DNA from: Steinernema hermaphroditum
Lineage: Eukaryota; Nematoda; Chromadorea; Rhabditida; Steinernematidae
Assembly: GCA_030435675.1 (NCBI GenBank)
Contig: CM059622.1
Span: 15,252,001 to 15,316,000 of the forward strand
Direction of reading: 5' to 3'
DNA: 64,000 nt
Translations under genes and position numbers: made by a program
The notes under the pieces: model-generated
The model's input: the letters and a program-made list of their open reading frames with translations, nothing else
What the model was told of the DNA's origin: nothing
Database searches by the model: none
Part shown: in pieces, positions 29,314-42,700 of the stretch
How positions within the stretch are numbered: position 1 is the first letter of the stretch
Layout of the letters: every line of letters begins with the position of its first letter

Positions 29314-29554
29314 CCCGCTGCGCGAAACACATCGCCGTGAGAGATGTGAAGACGTCCAGGGTCAAGGTGGTGATGGTGACGCGTCTAAAGCGATTACAAA
29401 TCAACGAAATCGTCGAGTTAACGGCTCGAAACTGGACGATGACAGATGCGGATTACGGTCAAGTGCCGCTTTCGGGGCTTTGATTATGTATGCACGAAGG
29501 AGACCGATTATAGACATACACGAAGAAGTAATTAGGTGTGGCGTCTGAGGAGTT
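29314..29554 (+). repeat. Long inverted repeat, right arm
   Basis: Mirror copy of 25789-26060. In this orientation the plus strand has a 55-codon open stretch from CGCTGCGCG (RCAKHIA) through KTSRVKVVMVTRLKRLQINE and NWTMTDADYGQVPLSGL to TGA at 29481-29483. Upstream of the arm the two copies differ, so the open frame has different 5' contexts. If coding, it would be a terminal exon; no acceptor AG lies exactly at the arm edge. Confidence 0.8.
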
Positions 29555-30328
29555 GTCCTGTAGATTGAACAATCCCATTGATCTATAATTGCAGAAGCAC
29601 CATTTCCAGTTACGATTCCTTCCGCTCCAGCGCCTCTTCTCCCCTACTCCTCCCTTTGTTTCCGTCGTTCATTTGTTGTGTTTTCGCACCTCTTGTTCTC
29701 TGAACCCTCAACCGTAGCATAGAATTTACGAGTAGTGCATCCGGCAAGGAAATGTCACAAGTCGATGATTGCCGGGTTCGATATGCGCGAGCGCAGGGGG
29801 GGATATCTATGACGGGTGGGTCACATCAGCGTTGACAAGATGATTGTCGGGGGTGGGGATGAGCAAAAAATGTCGCACTTTTGGTGCGCGAGAGATGAGT
29901 CAGTGTTTTTCGCATTCCAAACTTGGACATTTCGACATTTTTGGTGAGTCATGTGTGTTCGGCTCGGCTTTTGAGGATTGATGTCTTATTTTGGCTGTCT
30001 AGCGGCTGTAGTCTGTAGACGTAGACCTGTAGACATAGTCTGTAGACGCTCCTAAAAGACGTAGACATACGTTTCACCTTCATTTTAGCCTACCCTTGTC
30101 GTTTTTAAGTGGATAACAACGGTTCTACGTAAAATAGACTTAATATAATGTGATTATTACCATATTTGATGTGCAGACGACTTCGTTTATTTTTGTCGAA
30201 ATAGACTGTTTGTTTAGATAGTGTGGGTAATTGATGAAGTATTGAAAATGTGTAAAGCATAAAACATATAAGAGCACGTTTTAACGTCTATCTCTAACAA
30301 TACATCGCCGGCGTACTAACAGATATCA
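29555..30328. other. Intergenic stretch, no gene seen
   Basis: Contains a small cluster of imperfect 'gtagac(g/a)tag' repeats at 30010-30070. No coding region or RNA gene before the third tRNA-Glu. Confidence 0.45.
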
Positions 30329-30401
30329 TCCCATGTGGTCTAGTGGTTTAGTATTCGTGGCTTTCACCCACGCGGCCCGGGTTCGATTCCCGGCATGGGA
30401 A
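30329..30401 (+). tRNA. tRNA-Glu, anticodon TTC (copy 3, D-loop variant)
   Basis: As the copy at 21377, but 73 nt: the D loop reads GTGGTTTAGTATTCG instead of GTGGTTAGGATTCG, adding one base and changing the conserved GG. The acceptor, anticodon and T arms are unchanged (TCCCATG/CATGGGA, CTTTCAC, TTCGATT). The altered D loop could weaken folding or the A box. Paired with tRNA-Asp 224 bases on. Confidence 0.85.
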
Positions 30402-30552
30402 AAACTTTTTCGACTGAACTGAATTACATTTTTCTTGCATTCTTTTTTCGTAAAACTCTAGATAGAACTTTTTATTCACATAAAATAATGCATCTGTCAT
30501 ATGAAAGAAGTGATATGGAGATGTATTGGTTGTCACAAGCCAAATCAATGTG

Positions 30553-30624
30553 TCCTCGGTAGTATAGTGGTGAGTATCCGCGCCTGTCACGTGCGAGACC
30601 CGGGTTCGATTCCCGGCCGGGGAG
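30553..30624 (+). tRNA. tRNA-Asp, anticodon GTC (copy 3)
   Basis: Identical to the copies at 21600 and 25536; a TTTTTT terminator follows at 30630-30635. Confidence 0.97.
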
Positions 30625-33600
30625 TAAACTTTTTTCAATTTTTAATGAGGCGGAATATTTTGATGGCCCTTATCATTTGGTTCATGGCTATTGTCGACTC
30701 ACACTATAATTGTCAGCAACGCCTTATTTACCCTTCCGGACAAACAACTTCCATGCATTTGAAATGCCCTAAAACGTCACTTCTCCAACTCGTTCACCAC
30801 CCACTTTGCCACCTCCTGCACCGCCCGTCCATGTTTTTGCATATTTCCGCGCGTCAGAAGAAAACATTTGGCGCCCCTGGCGGCCATTCGATGTTTTGCA
30901 GCGCCACTAATCACACTGATCTCGAACGAATCTCGTCCCGTTCAACTTTTCAGCTTTTCGAACATGTCGCCGCGCCCAGTGGCCTCTTCTTCTTCTCCTG
31001 CGACCCCTTATTACACTTTCCATTTCGTTCCGTTGTCTTCGGCCGTTCTCCTCCACCTCAATTTTCGCTCATCTCGCACCGCCCGCACCGATGACTTTTG
31101 ATTCGGCGCCGCCGGTTTAACGGATTATTTCGGGCATTTTCGGCGACGACGCTGGGTCGTTTGAGTTTTTGCGTTTTTTTATCGATTTTGACCGATTGCG
31201 GGCTAATTTGGTCATTTAAAGGTTTATTGATTTTTAAGTGGCTGACGAGGGACCGCTTTGCGGATATTCGGTCAGTCTTTAGTGATGTTCAATCTCTGAT
31301 CTTCTTGTGGATAAGGGACCTTTAATTCGAAAGCATTTTGTGCTAGAGCAATCGACCTAAAGTAATACCAATCTCCGCAAATTTCTGATGGTAACATACA
31401 GTGGTTTTCTTCAGTTTCAATTCGGTTGTGTGAGTCTGTCATATGCAAGATTGGTTTTAAATTCGGCCCATATTTTCTGAGCTATTCAAAGCATACGTAA
31501 TTGGGGCTGTCGTTCACTTTGCGAGGCACGCGTTTTTCACGATTTGCTCACGTTTTCATGCAGAATTATTGTTTTTCAGTTGAGTTTCATCAATACTTAT
31601 AAATTTTCAGTACTGATCTTGACCGGGTCTCACTTGTCACGGCTTCCAGAACGAATTGGGAGGCCTTGAGGCCGTATTCCATCTGACAGCAAGATTTATG
31701 AAATAAAGTTCTTTGTCGTCAATTGATGAAAGGGTCTATGTGGTCTTCCATATCTTCATTTTATTTGTATAGAAATGACCTGCCAAACAAAGTGATGACA
31801 CGTTCCACTGATATTGTTCTGATCCAGATTCACTTTCACAGAATTGTCGATTTCAAGATGGCGGACTAAAAGCGCTTCCTGTTCTCAAATTGAATCCTCT
31901 TTTTATAGACACCAGAACGGAATTTGTGACTTGATGGAGACACATTTTAAGTGATCTTTGACTTGCGATAAGCGATGTGAAAGGCGAGATAGGCGAAAGC
32001 ACTGACGAACGTCTAACGCGGCAATTCTCTGATCTTAAGATGGCACATTAGATGATCGATTCTGAGATCCTGCTGTCGTTACGTGCCCTATTTTTTATTT
32101 AATTTTTCGTTTTAATTATTACTTTTTAATTTTATGCAGTAAGCTAGCTAAAATGTTCGTGATGTTATGCAACGCGTATCCAGCATACTTACCCGGCGAA
32201 CTTCTAGCCACTACGAAGAGGAAATTGACCAAAGACTCTCGCGCAGAAAAATCCATTGAAGTGCAGGAGTAGGCGATGTTCTTCTGCCCTTAAGAGGGCA
32301 TGTACTTTGGTTTTATATATACGAACTTCCTTCTCCATTGCGGCGTTTCTTTGTTGACCAGATGTTCGATTTAGGAAATATGAAAAGGTTGAAAAAGTTG
32401 ATCTATCCATTAGTGATTGTAAGAAACATTTGATCTATTTGGCCCCTTGAACTTTGAATTGTTTTGAAGAACAGCAACGTGTTAGATGTCCTTTTTGGGA
32501 GTCATAGATGCACGATTCAGAAATAAGCGACTTGAATTGAAAACGAATTTTTCCTCAAATCGCATTACAAGAGTTGGAAAACACGATCAAAGGACTATCT
32601 CAGAACATCTCCTTCGAACGAAGCCAAATTTAGTTATTTTTGTTCGATCACACATTGACCGGAAACTTCCTTTTCAATCCTGTTTACTGTCATAAGAACG
32701 CACATTCTGTTCAAGATAGTCACTATTCGACTGGTCACCCACAGGAACCGGATTTTGCACTCGTAGAAAATGCCACGTGGCGAGTCCAAAAAGGCATTGG
32801 TCTATTTTTGAACTCTTCATTGGAATCGAAAATCAAATCAAAATTTGATGTCGATTTTCTGCTCAAGGATGCTCAGACGGGACGAGGTCCGGGCAATATG
32901 TATGCTGGATGAGTGATATAGCCTAAATCGGGGTGTTTATTGCTAACGAGTCTTGCAACATGAGGCCGTGAGTTGTCGTGGAACAGGATGATCATTTTTT
33001 ATGTTTGGCCTCTATTATCGCAGAGCTGTGACGACCTTCTCAAGTTATTTTATGTATGTATGTATTTTAGTTATTTTATGTTAGCTGTGAAAGTGACGTC
33101 TATACTATACAGCGCTTCCCAATAGGCTACGACTTATTCCACAAAGCGCATATCATCAATTTTTTTGGTGAAGTTCGGACTTGGGATCAGGATGAGGCCT
33201 GTCTAACCGCTTTAAAATTCTTGGTGTGGTTTCCTGGTATTCACTGCTCGGCGCCGTGATACTTCTATTTATTCTGACGATGGCCCCCTTCGTTTAATCT
33301 TTATATTGATGACATATGAGTTTTCTAACCCTAATATAGGCCCTAATATCTAATTTTGCTGTTTTTCCAGGAACCTTGTCGCACGCCGTCGTACACTGAA
33401 CGTACTCTTCCCTCCTCCTATTCCCAAGCTGTCCATCTCCCTATTCATGTTCGGTGATTTATAGCGCCCCCGCAAGAATGAAATTAGCATATCGGAGGTT
33501 AGGTGTGAGAACCTCTCCCTCGTTCGCTCACCCCTCTAAGCGGATCACAAAAACCACTCTCCGCCCGGGGTCACCGTCGGCACCCTCTGGCGGTGTCCAC

Positions 33601-35772
33601 ACGCTGATGGATCACCTGTTCCGGCGCTTTCATCCGCCGCGCGTCCCTTCCGATTCGGCGATTACGCAACCATCAGCCGCCAGTTATTAGTACGATTACA
33701 CCACCCACGTCGATCGTTACCGGCATCATCGACGGCTCTGACGTTTGGACGTGTCGGATTCGTCAGAAATTTCAATTTCCGTCATCCGATCGCTTGATTG
33801 CAGGGCCCGACATAGCCGCATCCTTTCAGCCCCCCTTTTCTTTTACACTGCTCTCCGCTGGGCGGTGGCGTCTTTGGCCCGGCCGGCAGAAGAAGGCGGC
33901 GGCCGACGTCTAATTGCAGAGGGCCACTTGCGGGCACTCTAACCAAATTAAGCGGACCGCTTAAGCGCGATAGAGATGCTGGCTGCTCCTTCTTTGGCTT
34001 TTCGGCTTTTGCTGCGCACGTCGAGGTCATCGGTGGCGCTGTGTTTAGCGCGTCTTAGGTCCTTTTGACTGGGGATGGAATCAAACCATATTATCTATGT
34101 AGATTAGACTATTAAGGAACATAGGGAGTTCCCATTTTTTGCCGCTAATTATCCATCCAATAATATTCATCTTCTTCGCCGTTTTGGTTGACTCGATGTT
34201 CTCGTCTCATGCATCCGGCCATGACAACCTCGATTCAGTGTTAGCAACAAAATTCTCGCATTTTTTCTTTCGAAAAATAGGAAGACTGAATGAATCCGTA
34301 GAATGCTCCCTATGATGGCTCTTTTTGCAATGCGGTTGACTCTATCCAGTGAGTATTGCTCCTCCCCTTTTCCGCAGATCCGTTGCCATTTCCATCTGAT
34401 TGTTGTGGTCGGTCACTGAACTCGCACTTTAGTATGTTTTTGAACGTGCTCATTTCGCCATTGCAAGATCGGAGACTAATTCGAGGACTCTCTTGCTGGC
34501 TGGCTTTTGGCTTTCAACACTAAAACCGAGCGAGTTTCAAAACTAATGTCATTTAAAAACCGATGCCAATATTCGCGCAAACTGATCGGGGAACCCATAC
34601 GATATTACTATACAACTTTTTGTTGATTTTGCCGAAGAAGAAAGGTAATAGAAGTGGGACTGACTACTTCTTTCCTCTTTTTTCGCAATTTTTTTAAACT
34701 AGCCTCAGGGCAGTATATAATTACTCAAAAAATATGGAGAAATGGCGATATTTGAAGGAAATTGAACTGATTTCCACATTACCACAAAATGGATTTGTCG
34801 TTTTTGATACCTAGCCGTTTCAGTGCCATGATGTCAGTATGCCGTAATCACCATCGTTTTGTACTTCGATTTCTGCTAGCGCAAGATTCAAAACGACGAC
34901 CACTGATGAAACAGGGCCACAAAATATGAAGTGTTCAAAATCAGTTAGGGACGAACGAATCACAACGATTCTACACCGATTTTTTTGTCACAAAATTGAA
35001 CTTACAGCGATGAACAATGATCTAATCATATTCCTAGTGGAAATGGAGCTGTGCGCTCAAGAAACGCGCTGATATGGAAATTTCTTTTGGGTCCTGACAC
35101 GAAACGCCTGATCGACCATTTCATATTTACTGACGTGTTTCATGCGGGTAATCTGATTTCAAGCAGGCGCGATTAAATGCGCTTGACTCCTCTACCTAAG
35201 CTCTATGCACTCCGTGGCACTTAACCTAACGTATTTTTGATACCTAAAGTGGTCCCTTGAAAGATACATATCTGAGCCACTTATGGTGGCTCTATGCAAA
35301 ATTTAATTTTATGCTACAGCCCACTTTTATCATGCAACATAAACAGAGTAAAAGAAACATCGTAGTAGTAGGCAGCGTGCCGAGGGACCTATAAACGTTC
35401 GTTTAATGAATTTTTTCGGCGTTTTTCGGGCCACTCTTCGTTTAATTAAATGGAACATTGCCGCTTTGTTTTTATTCTTTTCGACCAAAGAATTCCACTT
35501 CTCTCTCTGCTCAAAACGTCGTTGTTTGTCATCTCCAGCCCTCAGACATATGACCATGTTTTGACTTTGAATTTTCATATTTAAATGCGAAAGCAAAACA
35601 TTGCAACGCGGCGCACATTAGAGACCAATCTCTGTAGTCGGACTGTAACGGTGTTTTGGAATGTCGAAAGAAAACATGGGATTACACACCTTCTGGCGCT
35701 TACATCATCGCCGCATTATCTAACGGATCTTGCAAAAACATGCTCTGCAGCACGTTCCGATTGACGACGACT
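30625..35772. other. Gene-free DNA
   Basis: No exon chain, tRNA or transposon could be supported on either strand. 33440-34030 is a GC-rich island (CCGCCGCGCG, GCCGCCAG, TTAGTACGATTACACC) with open frames whose composition simply follows the GC content. The rest is AT-rich. It belongs to the ~18 kb desert upstream of the L1CAM gene and may be regulatory. Confidence 0.45.
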
Positions 35773-36400
35773 TTTTATAGATCTGTCTTGGGGTCAAAGG
35801 ATGGGGATAGAAGGAGTCGACCAATGCCACCTCTAAAATCGCTCCCTTATGGCTTCTTATTTCAATCTGTCGTAGGTCTATCTAATTGCCACCTCTTCCT
35901 TTCCAAGGCCAGCGATGCCATTGTAAGATATCTCGATTTTGACGAGGTGGCCAAGCATTTTGACCTCGCCTTTATTTGATCAGTGTTTGGGTCCCAGATC
36001 CGGTTAAAGACGAATTTTTTGATAGATCAGTCTTGAGGCCAAAATATGGGGATAGAGGGAGTCCTTCGACCGATCCAGAGGCTCACGCTGCTGATAGATG
36101 AAGATCTTGGACTCTTTATAATCGTCCTTTTTTAAATCTCTAAAATACTTCGTATTTCTATAGATCAATCTTCCGGTCAAGGGATGGGGATATTCGACCG
36201 ATCCAGAGGCTCATGCTTTGGATAAATGAAGGTTTTAGACTTTCAAAATCGCTCCCTTTTGGCTTCTTATTTCAAGCTGTCCTAGGTCTATCTGACTGTC
36301 ACGTCTGCCTTAAGTGAAGCGATATTACTGAAATATGCCTCGATTTTAATGAGGTGGCCAAACTTTTGACCCTTGACCCTAATTGATCAGTCTTTGGACC
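35773..36400. repeat. Three imperfect tandem units of about 150-250 bases
   Basis: Three copies start at about 35773, 36015 and 36155, each with 'atagatc(t/a)(g/a)tctt..gg(t/c)caa....tggggata' and then 'cgaccgatccagaggctca(c/t)gct' (units 2 and 3) or 'tcgctccctt(a/t)tggcttcttatttcaa(t/g)ctgtc(g/c)taggtctatct' (units 1 and 3). Diverged duplicates, no coding potential shared between units. Confidence 0.65.
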
Positions 36401-39400
36401 CCAGAAGAAGGGACAATCCCGCGTCTGTCCAATCCTAGGACACTACGACCGAACGAAGTTCATCTGTTTCACTCGAGAGAGCCATTTTTTATAATAGGAT
36501 TAAATGTCGTAAACGTCTTCTAATCGATTACACACTTTTCAGCCTCAGCACTTCCCTATGACTCTTTTCTCTGACGGTCATTCTCTAGTGGAACGCGCTC
36601 TCTAGATCATTGCTCGCGATCATGACTCAAAGATCCATCAATCACCCCCTGGGAACACGATGACTTTCGGATCGCTTTTCGATTGAATCCCGATTGCGAT
36701 CGGCAACCAAATGTTTGTATTTTTTGTGAGTAGTTGGAAACGTGGATCCCAAAACGGATCCAGTCCTAATGGCTTTCCAAAAACAGGGATGATTAATCGT
36801 ATTCGGCGCGGAGTGATTCATCAATTAGATGGAGAGATGATGTGCCACTACCTTAGTCGTATATTCTTGACCGTTGGCTGAGCTGCCTCTATCCCTTCTG
36901 GCCAAATAGGTCTCAGATCTTTAGCCCTAATCATCCTTCTTATATGCTCGTTCCTCCGTTCGCCGTTAATCACGTCATTTCCTTTTTATGAGCCGTCTGC
37001 CTGCAAAGCCGCCCCCAATCTCATTACATTTTCTCTTGTTTTTTGAGGTCCGCGAACTTTCCGAAATGCGCCAACTTAACAAGATTTGGAACTCGTCCTT
37101 TTATGGGTGTTCCTGTTTCTGTGGTGCCACTCTGTGTCTTCATTCTTCAATGTTTTATAACCTAAAAGTGATAATCTGTTGATATGTCTTAGGTGTGTGA
37201 ATTAACCGATTCATTGACATTCTGGTTTTTGGTTCCTTTTTGTAAAAAAAAGATAATGTGTTTGAAGTATTCGGTCGTATCGGCTTCCGTCTCTGCTTGA
37301 CTTTCATCAGTCAATGTTGCCATAAGACGGAAATTACTTTTTTTTGTTCGGGCTGTCCATTTAAGAGAACAAGCAGCATAACTATTCATTAGTTTCGTGT
37401 TGGCTACGTTTTTATCTATCTGATGGAACAGCCGAAAATGATTTTTTCTCTGAGAACAGCATCGATCTCTTAGGTTGTCTTACTCCTAAAGATATCAACC
37501 AAGCCGGAACGAGACGGGGTTAGTTGACTCCGAGCCTCTCCCGACTCACCCATCCGGACCGGTATTTCGCGATCTTCAACCTTGAATCCTCACTAATAAA
37601 TCCTGAATGAATTCTCAAGAATAAATAAAAAATAAGCCATTTCCCGATGGAATTAACTTTGCTCATTGAAAAGCCGATTCACTATGGTCGAAAAATGTAT
37701 AGTCGCATAAACAAACAGCAGCTTGAGAGCTTATATGTAGGCAGGCCCTAAATGTGTGTTCCATTATTAGAGATACACTTCATACCGTCTAAAACTAGTT
37801 GATCTTTTGATGTTAAAGCTGTTAGCTACTTACTTGATTAGAGGTGTGGTACTGTTTTCTAAGGTAGTCAGAAATGCAGCTGGGCAGTGTTTAACGGATA
37901 TCACCAGTGTGGTTCTATGAGTTTCGGGTCTCAGTCAGTCAACCCTTCACCGTCCGATCATTTTCATTTCCTTATCTTTTCTCATTCGTCTTTGTGGCCT
38001 ACTTAATCCCTTTAGTCTTTTTGTGGCCTTTTGGACATGAAAAGGAGGAGCGCTATTGGTCATATGATGGCGGATCATCTGATTGATACACAAGTTACAT
38101 TGACATAAATTTTATTAATAACGAATTCCTTCCTGATTCTGTTTTCTCTAGTTCTTGTTGGTTTTCAAGACTCGACCGATCCATCGACCCTTTCGCAAGG
38201 TTAGACTTTCGAATCCTCTCCCCAAAACGAGATTTATTACGCACCCCATTACTTTTCACTTCCCATCGAATTCCCTTCTTCGAACACTCCCCATTCCCCA
38301 CAGGAGCCCGCCGGCCAGAATTGATGGATTTCCCGGGGCCCTTCTGCAAAATGGACATCCCGAGAACTCATCGGGACTGACGGAAGGCAGGATGTATGCA
38401 CTCTTTCGGGGGCCTGACTCAGCAGCACTTCACTTCATGTTACTGCTGCTGCTCAAGTGTCCGCCATTGTGCTGCCGCCGCCTCCGACGACGACGATTAA
38501 GTGTGTTTCCGCAACGCCATTCCATTCCGCGGGGAGTTCCGCGCCTGTTATGACTCGACGTGCGCACGATCCTTCTCCTCGCGCTCCTCTTCAAGAGTCC
38601 CATGTTGACATGGAAGTGCAAACAGCGCGCTTTGTTTGACCAGCAGCTAACGGGGCGCCGCGCCCTCCAGCCGCAAGCCTTACGCAAGCGAAGCCACCGC
38701 CGGAAACGTGTCATCGTCGAGTGCGGTTCCATGCGATGGGTCTTAATGTGTAGAATTTTAGTATTTGTGTCCTGATGAATGAGCTAGACTGTCTTCCTAC
38801 AACCGTTCACCCTTTAGATTATCTGTATCAGAATTTCAATTTTATGTCCTTGACTGTAACTGTAACCCTAATCGCGTTATTGTCCCTAACGTCAGTGATT
38901 CTGAGGAGTACGCAATCGACTCCATCCACAGATTTAGCAACTTTTGGCAACCCTTTTCATTCCGATCGTTCAAAAAGAGCGGTGTGAGAGGGCGCAGACG
39001 AACAGAGAAAACGCACGTTAGTTTTTGGATGCACTTCATGCCTTCGAGAGTAGTTTTTAGAATCCAAAAAACCAAATAGTAAGGAAGCCGAAAGCTTATT
39101 CACTGGAATGTGCCCAAAGTGGGAATGTTTGAATTTGCTTTTTTTTGTTTTGTTGTTATAAAAAGCTCACATTTATCGTGCACCTAATGGAAAGCTTACC
39201 CCTATGCCATTGGCCCCATATCGAACCATTCGTTTGACTATCGATAGGCCACCTTCAGCTTACAGCAGCTTTTAAGCTATGCTATAACAATCCAATAACA
39301 ATAAAGGTCCTTTTCTTGCCAAAATTTGACGGCTCATCCCTAAAGCATGTCCAGCACTCCCTTCATGGGCTTGTCGCGTTGTTGTTGTTGTGTTCGTCGC

Positions 39401-39449
39401 CTCGTCTCCGATTCGTCTCCTTCCGTTACACACTCCCGACTGAAGCGCC
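36401..39449. other. Gene-free DNA
   Basis: No gene seen. 38280-38720 is GC-rich with CTGCTGCTG and GCCGCCGCC-like runs and long overlapping frames on both strands, which is what GC-rich trinucleotide repeats produce and not a coding signal. Confidence 0.45.
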
Positions 39450-39550
39450 TATCGCGTAATTGGATTATTTCGGCGCAATTAGCGGCCCCGATAATTGGAG
39501 GCTATTCAAAGGCAACACCTATTATGCATATGCTCTTAATTAGCGCCTCT
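39450..39550. promoter_or_regulatory. Cluster of homeodomain and POU-type sites (putative enhancer)
   Basis: Within about 90 bases: TAATTGGATTA (39458-39467), CAATTAG (39476-39482), ATAATTGG (39491-39498), TATGCATATGC (39523-39533) and TTAATTAG (39536-39543). These match homeodomain core sites (TAATT/ATTA) and a POU/octamer-like ATGCAT. The density is much higher than in the flanking DNA. Position in the desert upstream of a neuronal adhesion gene suggests an enhancer; this is an inference. Confidence 0.4.
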
Positions 39551-39619
39551 TTGCGAACGAAGTCGAGAATGGTGCGGGCTGAGGTTCAGCTATATGTGAA
39601 GCTATAACTTTTAAATCAG

Positions 39620-39705
39620 TGCTGGCGGATCGGATTGAAACTCGCAAATCCGAATCCGAAATCCGAAAAATCCGATCCGAAAAATCCGATCCGAAATCCG
39701 CCATC
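39620..39705. repeat. Short tandem repeat of ATCCGATCCGAA type
   Basis: Repeats of 'atccgaa' and 'aaaatccgatccg' fill about 75 bases, flanked by 'ggcggatcggat' on the left and 'atccgcc' on the right, giving a palindromic frame. Simple repeat, no coding. Confidence 0.7.
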
Positions 39706-42700
39706 ACTGATGTTCATCATGATGTTTAATACCTGACCTATGCTGTAGTACGTAATAAGAATGTTATCATTCCCCTTCATAATCGATTACTTAAATAAAC
39801 GTGCCATTAAACACGGTATTTAGGATACAGATGCCTTACACTAGGCGGAAACATTGGCTTGGCCGCGAAACGGTAGCCTCTGAACTATCTCCATGACTTA
39901 CTACGAAACTACTTCATTTGTAGTCCTTTGTACAGCACAGATACGATCTTTTGGATCCTGGTTTGACCCAGACGACCCAAGTTGAAACAAGTTGCATTCG
40001 CCTTCAGTTTTCTGCTTTTTGCATCTTGAGTCGATTAGAAAAGGCAGGTAAAACCATTTCGAGCACAAAGCTTTTCTGGTTGTCTTTGCAATATTGCCTA
40101 TCCGAGTTTACATGCAAGAGTCTTTTTTGGGAGATTTTGTCGTTGATCTACACTCTTCTAGCACCTCTTCTCTGTAAACTTACAGAACAATACGAGTCCA
40201 TTCTTTGGAAGGCTTCCATGTCAGTCGTAGCCTGCTCCAAAAGCTCAACTTCTCTCTGCTCATATTTCCAGAAAAACATACAAAAACTGACTTTTTAGGC
40301 ACCGCGTCGTATGTCTGTTATTCCCCACTGTCCTTTTACCAGATGACTCCGTAGTACATGTCGAAATTGGAGCTAATTTCGTCTGCCTCGTCTGTCTTCT
40401 TTTTATATTCCGAGTGTATTTGACCGATCGTCGGTGACTGAGTTTTAAGCGATCAACTTCTCGAGAAATGTTTCATGGTTCCCGTCTATTTTCAGAACAC
40501 CTTCACTGTCGAGTATTTACAACTACACTGTTTACTCACCTGATGATCGTTTTTTCCATCTGCTACAGGAGAGACCTACAGGTCCCCAAGGAAACGACTG
40601 TGCAAATAGCCGCTACAATCAATAATATTCATCCGCTTATTGGCTCAAGTTACTCTCTTCCCGCTCGCAACATCGTCGCGCACAGTTGGCAAACTCGCCG
40701 AAGTGCTTCGTTCGCTACTTAGTGATGACTAACGTGGTGCGGAAGCCACGGCCACCACCGCCTTGTCCCGACCCCCACTTCGCTTGGCCTTTGTGTTGCG
40801 CTTTTTTCGCGTTTTCGTCTTTTGACAACTCCTATTGGAGATGTCGAGTGGCTGGCGCCACTCGCGATGCCATTATGCACTTCCGGAGCAGCATTCCGTC
40901 GTGAGATGAGCGTGGAAGATAAAGGGGGAGGGGGCGATGTTGCAAATGTTGCTGACGGCGCCGTTCCGGTGGTTACGGCTTTTGGCGCGTAACTTTTATT
41001 TTTATTTGAGGAACGGAAGGCGCATTTTATGGCACAGCGATAAAATTACGAACGTTTTATGGTTTCTTGATGGACGAAGCTTAAATTTGAGTTTTTAAAC
41101 TTCCTGATTTCGTCCTTCTCACTTGAGCTCAGGTCACTTAAGCTTGATACCCTCAAGTGACTTAAGCTTGATATCAGTTAATATAACTCAAAAGCTCTTC
41201 TTATGAGAGAGGGAGACTTAGCGTCTCTTCTGGAATAAAGTGTACTGTCAAATACGGTCCTTGTTTAGTTCGCTGAATTGGGATCTAGCTGTTGAGCAAG
41301 CTATGAATCTCGACCAATCTCCAGCTGATCACAGATAAAGATGAATCCCCCATTCTCAATTAAGGTGAACACAGAATTTCCTTTTCTCTATGGTGGTCCA
41401 TCGATCCCAATTCACCTAGGTTTTCGGCTAAAATGTCAAAATTTTTTTCGATTTTTGTCTTTGTTATGACCGCTGACGTCTGTTCTGGAATAGAGTGAAA
41501 TATGTGAAATATAGGATTGGCTTTCTGTTTGGATCTTACTGCTGAGCAAGCTATAAATATTCACCAAGACCTTTGATTGATCACAGGTAAAGGCACATCT
41601 TCCCCTCTTCCCCCATTTGTCGATTTTTGCCGCAATTATGATATTGTGATGCTTGTTCCCAACTTACGCAAAGCCGGGAGTTTGATTTTTCCGGTGGAAT
41701 CCACAACGGTTTTTGATCTATCACAGTCATCAATATGACTGTCTTCTAACCTCTTTCTGGACGACAGCCTTAAGGGCCTGATCCGTTCCCATACTATGTC
41801 CTATGAAAACCAGGTTCTCCTTCAGATTGAGTCTGTCAAGCACTGCTTGGACGTAGGCGCTCCGTCTATGTCTGCAGCAGGTTAAGATTTCATAAAAGGG
41901 TCAGTTGTTGCACAAATGAAGGATTAAGAATCCTTCAGAGAATATTGCGGTAGCCAGAGAAGTTAACGCCAAGTTCTCCAAGAAGTGTTTTGTTCCGATT
42001 ACTTTCTATGTTTCATTATGATGATGTCCATACTTTTACGAAATTTCACAGGCCGGAGCCGGCTCTGGATTGCGAAGAGCAAACTTATCCGGAGTCAATC
42101 TCAGTCGACTTGTGTCATACTCTGAGGGCACAATTCTTTCCTACTTGAACCCATTGTGATTGTATGCGAGGGTCGGTGCGAACAGAGACCAGCAAAACCA
42201 CACACCCTTGCCAAATGCCTTTGATGTAGTTCAGTTTATATTCTCAGTTTTTCAAATTCTGTTTCGTACTACCAACCAGTTGGATATCTCTGACGTAAAG
42301 CTGGCTAAATGACCCATGGGAACGAGATGATTCTTCGGTGGAATCTATGATAGCGATCAGCCGATTCGTTCAGTTATTCCATCAGCTGACTGGTGGCATG
42401 CGGCTTTCTTCAAAGCTTTTTGTAGGAGGCCAACACACTCTAACTCCATTCCATTCCATTCGATAAAAAGGTCATTCCTCCGTCATGCTCTCGATGTCGA
42501 AATAAACTCATTTCCATAGCGGATGCTGACCATATTACGAAATTTCCAAAGAGAGCCACTTTGATGTAACGCAAGTTGTTCCACGAACGCTTTATCTTGC
42601 ACATAGCCCGCGTTCCCATACCTTCAAAAGCAAACCGAAAACATTTACGATTTCGCGTAAACCGCGGCGATCAAAGCGCTCGCCGTGGCGCTTCCCTTTT

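Noticed and set aside
30868..31101. Serine/proline-rich frame of 77 codons and overlapping longer frame
   Set aside because: Low-complexity composition and no conserved feature.
38155..38775. Several long overlapping frames
   Set aside because: Caused by GC-rich trinucleotide-like repeats; frames on both strands overlap.
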